A DNA stretch of 49,974 bases from Planctomicrobium piriforme. Its GTDB lineage: Bacteria > Planctomycetota > Planctomycetia > Pirellulales > UBA1268. The translations under genes and the position numbers were made by a program. Shown here in pieces: positions 16,593-24,510 of the stretch (its first letter is position 1; the number at the start of each line of letters is the position of its first letter). The stretch is taken from the NCBI GenBank assembly GCA_945861585.1, contig CAMAVC010000014.1, positions 1 to 49,974 of the forward strand, in the 5' to 3' direction. The notes beneath the pieces are model-generated. The model searched no databases. It saw only the letters and a program-made list of their open reading frames with translations, and was not told the DNA's origin.

Positions 16593-16906
16593 AGCCCCTC
16601 GAAGTCCGCATTCCGCATCGCCTGCCGCCGACCGAAGTGCGGCGCCGCCTCGACGAGGCGGTCGAACGGGCCCGCACCCAATACGCCGACACCGTGGGCC
16701 CGATCGACGCGACGTGGGAGACCGACGAGCGGCTCCGTGTGCGGCTTGCGGCGATGGGGATGGATTTCGACGGGAGCATCCAGGTGCTGGCCGAAGAACT
16801 GCTCGTGGCGCTCGTCCTGCCGGGCATGGCAGGGCTGTTTGCCGGGCGAATTCAGTCGGGCATCGAGGAGCGGTTGGGAGGATTGTTGGGATCGCAGCAG
16901 GTGTAG
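16589..16906 (+). CDS. PHA_gran_rgn family small protein
   Basis: 105 aa. The pattern H-x-L-x-(E)-x-RRRL..A..R....Y followed by an ATW-x-(T)-DE-L-(R)-R-x-x-GM-x-x-x-G and a hydrophobic alpha-helical end (LALVLPGMAGLFAGRIQ..IEERL) is that of the putative polyhydroxyalkanoic acid system family. Members are small cytoplasmic proteins of uncertain role found well beyond PHA producers. It is the third gene of the ATGA-chained unit with the membrane protein and mfnB. Confidence 0.7.
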   Translation: MKPLEVRIPHRLPPTEVRRRLDEAVERARTQYADTVGPIDATWETDERLRVRLAAMGMDFDGSIQVLAEELLVALVLPGMAGLFAGRIQSGIEERLGGLLGSQQV

Positions 16907-16994
16907 CGTCGCGACGCCATTCGGGATGGCGCGGCTGCCGATTTCTTTCGAAGCCGCCGGGACGCGCTCCGGCGGAGTTCCCTCCGATACGATC

Positions 16995-18080
16995 ATGCCC
17001 CGCCACGCGATCCCGCATCTATCGTCGCTCGTCCGGCTGGCCGGCGTGGCCCTCGTGGCCGGTGTCGTGGGGGTGTCGTTCGCACCGGATGTCGCCACAG
17101 CGCGACAGTCGGGCGTGGTGGGAATTCCGGAAGACGATCCCTTCGCCGACGAGCTCAACCCCTTCGGGTCGGGCAAACAGCCCGCGCGGCCGGCACAGCC
17201 GCCGGAGCCTCCGCAGCCGCCGCCCGTGAAGCTGCCGGTGCCGTTTCCGGAACGCACGCTGCCGGGAGATCCGGCTGAACGGTCGCCGCCGCCCCGGCGT
17301 GATGCCGTGCCACGGCCGCAGGCACGCCCCGAGCCGCAGGGTGATCTGCGCAGCCTCGAGCCCTTTCCCGACGCCGATTCGCCGACGGCGGAGGTGGAGC
17401 CCTCGCCCGCCGAGGCACTGCTGCTCGAGGCCGAGAAGCTCGACCGCGCAGGCAAGCTGGAAGAAGCCCGCGACGTGTTGCGCAAGGCCGTCAAGCTCGA
17501 TCCCAAGCTGACGATCGGTCACCTCGCGCTCGGTGTGATCAGCCGCCGGCTCGGCGACTTTCGCGGTTCGGTCGACGCCTGTTCCGCAGGCCTTGCGATC
17601 GATCCACAAGATCCGGAGCTCTACTTGCGGCGGGGCATCGCCTGGTTTCATCTCGGGCTGCACGGCATCGCCCTCGAAGATTTCGAGGATGCCGCGGGGA
17701 TCGCATACGACGACCCCCGTCCGGAGCTGTGGCGTGGCCTCGCGCTCATCGAGCTCGGTCGCCCGCTCGAAGCGATCAACGCCTATGCATCGGCCATCCG
17801 CCGCGACCGGACGTTCATGATCGCCTACCTCAACCGCGGCCTCGCCTACCTGTCCACCGGCGAACCGCGGAAGGCGGAGTTCGACTTCGATCTCGCGATC
17901 CGCCACAACCCCAAGGACGTGCGGGCGTGGTTTAATCGCGGCGTGGCGCAGGCCGCTCAGGGCCGCTACGGCGACGCGGTCGAGTCGTACTCGGCGGCCC
18001 TCGATCTCGACCCGCAGCACGAGCCGTCGCGCCGCAACCGCACGGCCGCGGAGGGCATGGTCAGCGGGCGGCGGCGCTGA
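16995..18080 (+). CDS. Secreted or membrane-anchored TPR protein
   Basis: 361 aa. The N-terminus has a hydrophobic helix (about residues 9-30, LVRLAGVALVAGVVGVSF) that serves as signal or anchor. Residues 40-125 are Pro/Arg-rich and disordered. From about 140 to 350 at least five tetratricopeptide repeats follow, each with the alternating small/Ala pattern (LEEARDVLRKAVKLDP, GDFRGSVDACSAGLAIDP, LHGIALEDFEDA, PLEAINAYASAI, RKAEFDFDLAIRHNP, RYGDAVESYSAALDLDP). TPRs are scaffolds for protein-protein contact, and the partner is unknown. Its 3' end overlaps the convergent STN-like gene by 20 bp. Confidence 0.85.
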   Translation: MPRHAIPHLSSLVRLAGVALVAGVVGVSFAPDVATARQSGVVGIPEDDPFADELNPFGSGKQPARPAQPPEPPQPPPVKLPVPFPERTLPGDPAERSPPPRRDAVPRPQARPEPQGDLRSLEPFPDADSPTAEVEPSPAEALLLEAEKLDRAGKLEEARDVLRKAVKLDPKLTIGHLALGVISRRLGDFRGSVDACSAGLAIDPQDPELYLRRGIAWFHLGLHGIALEDFEDAAGIAYDDPRPELWRGLALIELGRPLEAINAYASAIRRDRTFMIAYLNRGLAYLSTGEPRKAEFDFDLAIRHNPKDVRAWFNRGVAQAAQGRYGDAVESYSAALDLDPQHEPSRRNRTAAEGMVSGRRR

Positions 18081-19071
18081 CCGACAGGGTGTCGCCTTCG
18101 ATGTGCCAGGCGAGTCGGCGGGGCGCGCAGATCGCGTCGAGCAGCTGCTCTCGCGAAACATCCTTCAATTCGAGCCGCACGATCTCCGCGGGAGCCACGC
18201 CGGCGCGGGCAAGCCCAGCGCCGTCGAGAGCGAGCTCGAGGCCAAACCGGCGGGCGAGCGTCGAGAGCAGCTCGTCGAGCGGCGCGGCGACGGTGAGCGT
18301 GTAGGTGGCCGGTCCGCCGGCTGGCGGCGCGGCCTTCCCTGGGCGGCGCGGCGGCGTGCCGTGCAACGCCGGCGACGCGGGCCCGACAACGGCAGGAAGG
18401 CCGACGATCGCCACCATCGGCCGCTCACCGCGTGGGCCGGGCCGGAGCCGCCACTCGATCCGCCGGTCGAAGTGGGCGAGCAGGAGATCGAGCCGGTCGG
18501 CGTGCGTGAGCGCGGGGAGCCGCGCCTGGGGGAAGTGGTCGTGGGGAAGCGCATCGAGCCCGTCGATCTCGATGCCGGCCTCCGCGGCTACGCGCGCCAC
18601 GAGCTCGCGGGGCACCGCGCCGTCTTCCCAGGAGCAGGTGGCAGCCCTCATGGCACGGGCACGGAGCGATGCTCCAGCCGCCCGGAGCTCGGTCGCCCGC
18701 ATCTGCTCGGCAGCGGCGAGCGCCGCCGCGCCGCCCCGCGGCACGAGGCGAACATGCCCGGCATACGGGGCCACGTCGGCCTGCGCGGCTTCGGCCACAC
18801 GGGCGATCACGGCGTCGAGGGGTTCCGCGGAGATGTCGAGCGTGATCGACCTGTCGGGATCGAGCCGGCGGTCGACGACGATGGCGATGCCACCGATCTC
18901 GGCGAGCCGGGCCGCGACCTGTCGGAGTGGCAGGCCCGCCCACGTGGCCGTCACGGGCGTGGCACGCGCGCGGGACGTGGCGTTGTCGGCGTGGCCAGGC
19001 CCTGCGGTCCACGTGGTCGTGGCCGAGGCGATCGCGGCCCATGCGAACAGGGCAAGCCGCCGTCGTGTCAT
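18061..19071 (-). CDS. Secreted STN-like protein
   Basis: 336 aa. A Tat/Sec-like signal (MTRRRLALFAWAAIASATTTW) is followed by a short domain (about residues 40-110) of the secretin/TonB short N-terminal type: LRQVAARLAEIGGIAIVVDRRLDPDRSITLDISAEPLDAVIARV. A second similar module lies near the C-terminus (LDELLSTLARRFGLELALDG...LKDVSREQLLDAICAPRRLAWHIEGDTL). There is no secretin barrel, so this is a solitary periplasmic protein. Function unknown. The start is the family-like signal Met. Confidence 0.75.
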   Translation of the reverse strand: MTRRRLALFAWAAIASATTTWTAGPGHADNATSRARATPVTATWAGLPLRQVAARLAEIGGIAIVVDRRLDPDRSITLDISAEPLDAVIARVAEAAQADVAPYAGHVRLVPRGGAAALAAAEQMRATELRAAGASLRARAMRAATCSWEDGAVPRELVARVAAEAGIEIDGLDALPHDHFPQARLPALTHADRLDLLLAHFDRRIEWRLRPGPRGERPMVAIVGLPAVVGPASPALHGTPPRRPGKAAPPAGGPATYTLTVAAPLDELLSTLARRFGLELALDGAGLARAGVAPAEIVRLELKDVSREQLLDAICAPRRLAWHIEGDTLSVSAAAR

Positions 19072-19229
19072 GAGCCGTAATCTCGTCGCGAGATCGAGAG
19101 CATGGATGACGTGTGTGCCGAGAGGAGCATTTTGGGTGCCACAGGTTCTGCAGCGCGGCTGCCGCCGCCGATCTCCAGTATAGTTGCGACCTCCTGAATC
19201 GTTGCGGCAGTCCGACCACGAGGAAGCAG

Positions 19230-20960
19230 ATGCCCGACCGCACGGCGCGCGACACGACGGTGCTGGTGCTCGGCGCCGGCATCAACGGGGCGGCCCTCGC
19301 CCGGGAGCTGTTGCTCTCGGGAGTGAACGTCGTGCTCGTCGATGCGGGCGACATCGCCTGTGGCACCACGGCCTGGTCGACGCGGCTCGTGCACGGCGGC
19401 CTGCGCTACCTCGAATACGGCGAGGTGGGGCTCGTCCGCGAGAGCCTCGCCGAACGCGACCGGCTCGTCCGACTCGCCCCGCACCTCGTGCGGCCGCTCG
19501 AGTTTTATCTGCCGATGCGCACGCGGTGGGGCGGACTCGCTTCGGCCGCCGCGCGGCTGCTCGGATGTGAATCGCTCGCGAAACGCTGGCGGTCGCCGGG
19601 CGGCAGGGGCAGCCTCGCCGTGGCACTCGGCCTCACGCTCTACGACGCCCTGTCCGTCGGCTCGCGCTGGCCGCGGCATCGCGCGGTGCGGCCGGGGGCG
19701 ACCGGGCTGCCGGCGGTCGACCTGCGGGCTTTCCCGCGCGCCGCCACGTATGCCGACGCCCAGATGCTGTTTCCGGAGCGGTTCACGGTGGAGCTCTGCG
19801 TCGACGCCCGCCGGATCGCCGCCGCGCGGGGCACGTCGTTCGCGCTCCTCACCCACGCATCGTGCGCGCGGCTCGGGGATGGCGGCCTGCGGCTGCACCG
19901 AGCCGATCGTGGAACCGATCGCAGCACCGAGAGTGCCCGCGAACTCCGGCCCGCGGCGGTGATCAACGCGACGGGCGCGTGGGTCGACCGCACGCTGGCC
20001 GAGCTGCTGCCCGGCGACGGCCGGCCGCTGATCGGCGGCACCAAGGGGAGCCATCTCGTGTGCGAATCCCCCGCGTTGCGGCAGGCCCTCGGCGACCGTG
20101 GCGTGTATGCCGAGGCCGATGATGGACGACCGGTGTTCGTGCTGCCGTTCGGGCCGGAGCTCGTGCTCGTGGGCACGACCGACATTCCATTTCACGGCGA
20201 TCCGGCGACCGCGCGGGCCGACGACGACGAGATCGCCTACCTCCTGGCCGCGGTCGCCAGATTGTTTCCGGCCATCGCACCGGACCGCGGCGCCGTCGTG
20301 CAGCACTACTGCGGCGTCCGCCCGCTTCCGGCGGCCAGTGGCTCGGCGCCCGCCTCGGTGACACGGCGGCACATGCTGGTGCGGCATGCGGAGGCACCGC
20401 TTCCCACCTGGTCGATCGTGGGGGGCAAACTCACCACCTGCCGTAGCCTTGCGGAGCAGGCGGCGCGGGGGGTGCTCGCGGCGTTCGGCCTGCCCGTGCA
20501 GGGCTCATCGCGCGAGCGGCCACTCCCCGGGAGCCTATCTGCCGAGGCTCGGGCTGCGTGCGTGGCGGAGACGGCGGCGGTGGTTCGTGCGGCCGGTGTG
20601 GCGGCGGGGCGGGCCGAGCGCGTGGCCGAGCGGGTCGTCGATCTCTTCGGGAGCCGCGCGCCGGAGGCATGCCGTGCTCCGGCGGCATTGCCCGGAGACG
20701 TGCCGCCGCTCGTGGCCGACACCGACCTCCCGACGGCCGCTGTCGGGTTTTGCGTGCGCGAGGAGTGGGCGACGTCACTCGACGATCTCGTGGAGCGGCG
20801 GCTCATGCTCGCATTCGCCCCTCGGCTGTCGCGGGCCACGTTGACCGGGCTGGCGGTGGAGCTCGTGCGGCTCGGCATGCTGCCGGCCGGCCAGGCGGAG
20901 GCGGAGGTGCACCGCTGCGCGGCGGGGCTGCATGAGCGATTCGGCAAGACAGTGGCCTGA
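19230..20960 (+). CDS. glpD: Glycerol-3-phosphate dehydrogenase (FAD)
   Basis: 576 aa. A respiratory FAD enzyme that oxidises glycerol-3-phosphate to dihydroxyacetone phosphate and feeds quinones at the membrane. The dinucleotide-binding motif VLGAGINGAALARELLLSG starts at about residue 12, and DIACGTTAWSTRLVHGGLRYLE is the conserved substrate-side segment. A C-terminal helical domain (DxAF_C) is present. A possible -10 (TATAGT, 19179-19184) precedes it, but no clear -35 was found. It is followed after 15 bp by glycerol kinase, giving a complete glycerol-use operon. No glpF is in the window. Confidence 0.93.
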   Translation: MPDRTARDTTVLVLGAGINGAALARELLLSGVNVVLVDAGDIACGTTAWSTRLVHGGLRYLEYGEVGLVRESLAERDRLVRLAPHLVRPLEFYLPMRTRWGGLASAAARLLGCESLAKRWRSPGGRGSLAVALGLTLYDALSVGSRWPRHRAVRPGATGLPAVDLRAFPRAATYADAQMLFPERFTVELCVDARRIAAARGTSFALLTHASCARLGDGGLRLHRADRGTDRSTESARELRPAAVINATGAWVDRTLAELLPGDGRPLIGGTKGSHLVCESPALRQALGDRGVYAEADDGRPVFVLPFGPELVLVGTTDIPFHGDPATARADDDEIAYLLAAVARLFPAIAPDRGAVVQHYCGVRPLPAASGSAPASVTRRHMLVRHAEAPLPTWSIVGGKLTTCRSLAEQAARGVLAAFGLPVQGSSRERPLPGSLSAEARAACVAETAAVVRAAGVAAGRAERVAERVVDLFGSRAPEACRAPAALPGDVPPLVADTDLPTAAVGFCVREEWATSLDDLVERRLMLAFAPRLSRATLTGLAVELVRLGMLPAGQAEAEVHRCAAGLHERFGKTVA

Positions 20961-20975
20961 GGAGACGCAGCAGCG

Positions 20976-22502
20976 ATGACAGCTCACCCCACGAATCCCA
21001 CCTGCGTGCTCGCGCTCGATCAGGGCACCACGTCGAGCCGGGCCATGCTCTTCGATCGGCACGGGCGGCCGCTCGCCACGGCCCAGGAGGAGTTTCCGCA
21101 GCATACGCGGCTCGGGGAGGGGGGCGTGGATCTCGGCATCGTCGAGCACGATCCGGAAGACATCTGGCGCACGCAGCTCGACTGCGCGCGGCGGGTGCTC
21201 TCCGACTCGGGCACGCCGGCCACTGCCGTGGCCGCGATCGGAATCACCAACCAGCGCGAGACGACGATCCTCTGGGAACGGGCGACGGGCCGGCCTGTCG
21301 CGCCCGCCATCGTCTGGCAGAGCCGAGTGTCGGCGCCCGTGTGCGCACGGCTCAAGGCCCGCGGGCTCGAGGCAGACATTCGCCGGCGCACGGGGCTCGT
21401 GCTCGACCCGTATTTCTCGGCGACGAAGATCGTGCACCTCTTGGAGACGATGCCCGGCCTGCGGGAGCGCTGTGCGGCGGGAGAGATTCTGTTTGGCACC
21501 GTCGACACGTTTCTGATCTGGCGGCTCACGGGCGGCCGCGTGCACGCCACCGATCCCACGAACGCCAGTCGCACACTGCTGTTCGACATCGATCGGCAGG
21601 CCTGGAGCGCGGAGCTCTGCGGCATCTTCGACATCCCGCCGGCGATCCTTCCGGAGGTGCGGCCTTCGTCGGGGTCGTTCGGCACGACGGCAGCCGCACT
21701 CCTCGGGGCCGAGTTGCCGATCATGGGGTGTGCGGGCGATCAGCAGGCCGGCGGCTTTGCCCAGGGCTGCCTCGCAGCGGGAGATGCGAAGTGCACCTAC
21801 GGAACAGGCGCGTTTCTGCTCTGCTCCACGGGCTCGCGGCATGTGGAAAGTTCGGCCGGGCTCTTGTCGACGCTCGGCTGTGCGGGCGGCGCCGGGCCGA
21901 ATTACATGCTCGAGGGCTCGGTGTTCGTGGCCGGCTCGCTCGTCGGGTGGCTGCGCGACGGCCTCGGCATCATCCGCCGGGCGCGTGACATCGAGCCGCT
22001 CGCACGCAGCGTGGCGGACACCGGCGGCGTGATGCTCGTGCCGGCGCTCACCGGCCTCGGTGCGCCCTTTTGGGATCCGCACGCCCGCGGGCTGCTCGTG
22101 GGCATCACGCGGGGCACGACTGCAGCCCACATCGCCCGGGCGGCGCTCCAGGCGATCTCGCTTTCAGTCGCCGACGTGGTCTCCGCGATGGAGCAAGACG
22201 CCGGAGCGGCCCTGCCGCGGCTGCGGGTCGACGGCGGCGCCGCGGCCAACGATCTGCTCATGCAGATGCAGGCCGACGTGCTCGGCCGGCCGGTGGAGCG
22301 GCCCGCGATGCTCGAGACGACGGCTCTCGGTGCGGCGCTGTTGGCCGGCATCGCGACGGGTTTTTTCGCCGACGCGGCGGCCGTCGCCGCGGCCCGCTGC
22401 GTGGACCGCGTGTTCGAGCCGCAGATCAGCGATGCAGCCCGGCGCACGCTGGTCGAGAAATGGCACGATGCCGTCTGCCGCTCACGCGGCTGGGCCACGT
22501 AG
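20976..22502 (+). CDS. glpK: Glycerol kinase
   Basis: 508 aa, the usual length. FGGY-family kinase that phosphorylates glycerol to glycerol-3-phosphate with ATP. LALDQGTTSSRAMLFD is the phosphate-binding loop of the FGGY N-terminal domain. GVTNQRE-like (IGITNQRET) and YGTGAFLLCSTG follow, as does the C-terminal FGGY signature region (VDGGAAANDLLMQMQADVL). The stop TAG at 22500-22502 coincides with the TAG of a degenerate R1 repeat. It is in an operon with glpD. Confidence 0.94.
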   Translation: MTAHPTNPTCVLALDQGTTSSRAMLFDRHGRPLATAQEEFPQHTRLGEGGVDLGIVEHDPEDIWRTQLDCARRVLSDSGTPATAVAAIGITNQRETTILWERATGRPVAPAIVWQSRVSAPVCARLKARGLEADIRRRTGLVLDPYFSATKIVHLLETMPGLRERCAAGEILFGTVDTFLIWRLTGGRVHATDPTNASRTLLFDIDRQAWSAELCGIFDIPPAILPEVRPSSGSFGTTAAALLGAELPIMGCAGDQQAGGFAQGCLAAGDAKCTYGTGAFLLCSTGSRHVESSAGLLSTLGCAGGAGPNYMLEGSVFVAGSLVGWLRDGLGIIRRARDIEPLARSVADTGGVMLVPALTGLGAPFWDPHARGLLVGITRGTTAAHIARAALQAISLSVADVVSAMEQDAGAALPRLRVDGGAAANDLLMQMQADVLGRPVERPAMLETTALGAALLAGIATGFFADAAAVAAARCVDRVFEPQISDAARRTLVEKWHDAVCRSRGWAT

Positions 22503-22548
22503 CGACAGGCTTCAGCCCGTCGTCGTGTAGGACAGGCTTCAGCCTGTC
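22498..22548 (+). repeat. Two R1 REP-like hairpins in tandem
   Basis: A degenerate copy (22498-22521) and an exact copy (22526-22548) of the R1 repeat follow directly after glpK. The first copy contributes the TAG stop codon of glpK. They stand between two convergent genes, where bidirectional stem-loops could end or protect both messages. No T-run follows. Confidence 0.8.
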
Positions 22549-22553
22549 GTCTT

Positions 22554-23975
22554 TCACCGCACCACGCTGTCAGACGCCGCAGGCCGCTCGGCGATGACCA
22601 CGCGGGTGGTGTACCGCTGCGGATTGGCGGCGAAGGCCGTGCGGGTTTCGGGGGACGAAAACAGGTAGGTGCGCGACTGATACGTGACGCCGAAGCGGCG
22701 CTGCCCCGCCACCTGTTTGCCCGAGTCGCAGGCGAGCACGGGATCGTCGCCGGAGAGCGCGGGCGCGTAGCGGTCGGGCGCCGCGAGAAACGCCTGTTGC
22801 TGCTCGGCACCGGCAAACAGGTAGGTGCGGCCGCGATGCCGTGCGCCCCACTGGGCCCGTCCTTCGACCCACGTGCCCTTGTCCATGAGGCTCACTGGGC
22901 AATAGCCCTCGAGGCCGAGTGGCATCGATCCGTAGGGATCGGGTGCGGCGGCCGGCTGCGGTGTGGCGGCAACGGCACTGCCGGGGGCGGGTGTCACCGG
23001 TGGTGTGACGGCGGCATCGGTCTTCGGCTTCGAAAAGATGGCGAATGGCTTCTGGAGAGCGGCGAGAAACTGACTGCTCGCCGACTTCTTCTCCGGCTCT
23101 GCGGCCGGAGGCGCTGCCGGGGGAGCGGCAGGGGCGACCGGGGTGGCAGGAGATGTGGCGACGGCCGCCGGCGCGGAGGGCGCGGCTGGCGCGGTGAGCC
23201 AGGGCGCCGCGGTGGCGGGGGCCGTGGCGGCCGGTTCGATCGCCGAGCGGGCCGGGGCCGGGGCCGCGGCCTGGCTGTCGGGCATGAAGGGCATCGGCCT
23301 GGTGGCGGGCTCGGCGGGCCATGCCGGTGGCGTCATCGGCAGCGACGGTTCCTCGGCATGGGCGGTGTCAGCCGGAGGGGCGGCGGCCGGCGCTTGCACG
23401 ACTGGCTGGGCAGGCGGCTGGAGGGCGGGTTGGGCAGCTTGCTTGACGAAGTCAGACTGCTCGCGGATCGCAGCGGTGGGTGTCACTGCGCCCGCCGCCC
23501 GCGCGGTTGCGGCCTCCTGGGCGGCACGGCTCGCCGCAGCCACGAACGCCGCGGGCGTCGTCGGGCAGTCGAAGCGGGCGAGGAGCCGGTGCTGCCCATC
23601 GACGATGCAGGCGGTCGGCACCTGGGTGATCCCGAGAGCCCGAGCAGTCGAGGGATCGACATCGACGTCGACCCGCACCGGCTCGAAGCATGCCGTGAGC
23701 AACGCGACGGTTTCCGCGGCCGGAAACACGTCGCGCGAGAGCGCGGCACCAGAGTCGCTTGACCCCGCCAGAAACACCACGAGCGCTGGCCGGTGGCTGA
23801 CGAGCGCCGCCTGAGTCGCGGCCGCGAGATCGGCATGCCAGGGAATGACGGCATCCGCCACGAGCGTGGCGGGCGGCGGCGCGTCGGCCCGTGCCAGCGG
23901 GTCGGCGCTGAATCCCAGCGAGGCACCGAGTGCCACGCACCACAGACCGGGAAACCGGAAGCAGCCTGAGAACAT
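22554..23975 (-). CDS. Secreted thioredoxin-fold protein with twin YHS-like modules
   Basis: 473 aa. A signal peptide (residues about 1-31, cut near ARADAP) leads to a thioredoxin-like domain (about 40-160: PALVVFLAGSSDSGAALSRDVFPA.., cis-Pro segment ITQVPTACIVD). The CxxC is replaced by SSDSGA, so it is not a redox enzyme. Residues 190-340 are an Ala/Pro linker. At the C-terminus two YHS-type modules follow (GYCPVSLMDKGTWVEGRAQWGARHRG.., then DPVLACDSGKQVAGQRRFGVTYQSRTYLFSS), a module known to bind metal or heme in other settings. The product is probably periplasmic. The start is chosen at the Met opening the signal peptide. Function is inferred. Confidence 0.75.
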   Translation of the reverse strand: MFSGCFRFPGLWCVALGASLGFSADPLARADAPPPATLVADAVIPWHADLAAATQAALVSHRPALVVFLAGSSDSGAALSRDVFPAAETVALLTACFEPVRVDVDVDPSTARALGITQVPTACIVDGQHRLLARFDCPTTPAAFVAAASRAAQEAATARAAGAVTPTAAIREQSDFVKQAAQPALQPPAQPVVQAPAAAPPADTAHAEEPSLPMTPPAWPAEPATRPMPFMPDSQAAAPAPARSAIEPAATAPATAAPWLTAPAAPSAPAAVATSPATPVAPAAPPAAPPAAEPEKKSASSQFLAALQKPFAIFSKPKTDAAVTPPVTPAPGSAVAATPQPAAAPDPYGSMPLGLEGYCPVSLMDKGTWVEGRAQWGARHRGRTYLFAGAEQQQAFLAAPDRYAPALSGDDPVLACDSGKQVAGQRRFGVTYQSRTYLFSSPETRTAFAANPQRYTTRVVIAERPAASDSVVR

Positions 23976-24200
23976 CGGAATCACCTGCGGTTCAGTCAGG
24001 GGGTCGTCGGCGGGCGGGACGGGTCCAAGAACGAGCCTCCAAGGCCGGGCCTGGCATCCCTCGGAAAGATGTATCGGTCGAAACGGTTGTGCGATTCGCA
24101 TCGAAATGCTGGCCGTGCCGGCTCATGCGGCTCCCCAAGGCCCCGCAGCCCCCCAAGGCTTCCTCCGGGATGGCACCGGTGTCGCTGAAAAGCCCGCCGC

Positions 24201-24229
24201 TTGACATTTCCCGGCCGCATTCGGATACT
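24201..24229 (+). promoter_or_regulatory. Strong sigma-70-type promoter of rho
   Basis: A perfect -35 TTGACA (24201-24206), a 17-bp spacer and a -10 GATACT (24224-24229) stand 275-280 bp upstream of the rho start. Transcription would start near 24236, making a long leader. From 23976 to 24200 I see no gene or other signal. Confidence 0.8.
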
Positions 24230-24297
24230 CATCGGGGTGGTGCGAGCCACAGGGCCGCGGATCGTTGCAACTGTCCGCGGAGGGGTGGCTCGGCAGC

Positions 24298-24312
24298 GTT
24301 GGTCGGACCAAC
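24298..24312 (+). promoter_or_regulatory. Perfect palindrome in the rho leader
   Basis: GTTGGTC, one G, then GACCAAC form a 7-bp perfect inverted repeat centred at 24305. It lies two bases ahead of the ATG of a small leader ORF (24314). It could be an RNA hairpin masking that start or a DNA operator. Confidence 0.6.
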
Positions 24313-24313
24313 G

Positions 24314-24496
24314 ATGGTTGGAATTGTTCCCGAGTTTTTCTCAGTTGAACGATTCCTTTGGCTGCTCCTTTGGGTGCTCCTTTTGGTGCTCCTGGCCCAC
24401 GCGGCATGCAGTTTTTTCTGCATAGTGTTTTCGCCCCTTGGTTTTCGCCCCTTGATCGTCCGCCGCCGGCGGATGCTCGGCGTGCGGTCCTTTTGA
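24314..24496 (+). CDS. Candidate hydrophobic leader ORF upstream of rho
   Basis: 60 aa. A hydrophobic stretch (FLWLLLWVLLLVLLAHAA) runs from residue about 14, then a basic tail (RRRRM). It stops with TGA 14 bp before the rho start, so translation could be linked. Many codons end in T, unlike nearby genes, and the DNA here has direct repeats (GCTCCTTTGG, TTTTCGCCCCTTG). It may therefore be a structured, C/U-rich leader with a chance frame. No clear Shine-Dalgarno is present. A leader peptide or a pure attenuator are both possible. Confidence 0.35.
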   Translation: MVGIVPEFFSVERFLWLLLWVLLLVLLAHAACSFFCIVFSPLGFRPLIVRRRRMLGVRSF

Positions 24497-24510
24497 GAGT
24501 GCATTGATCC

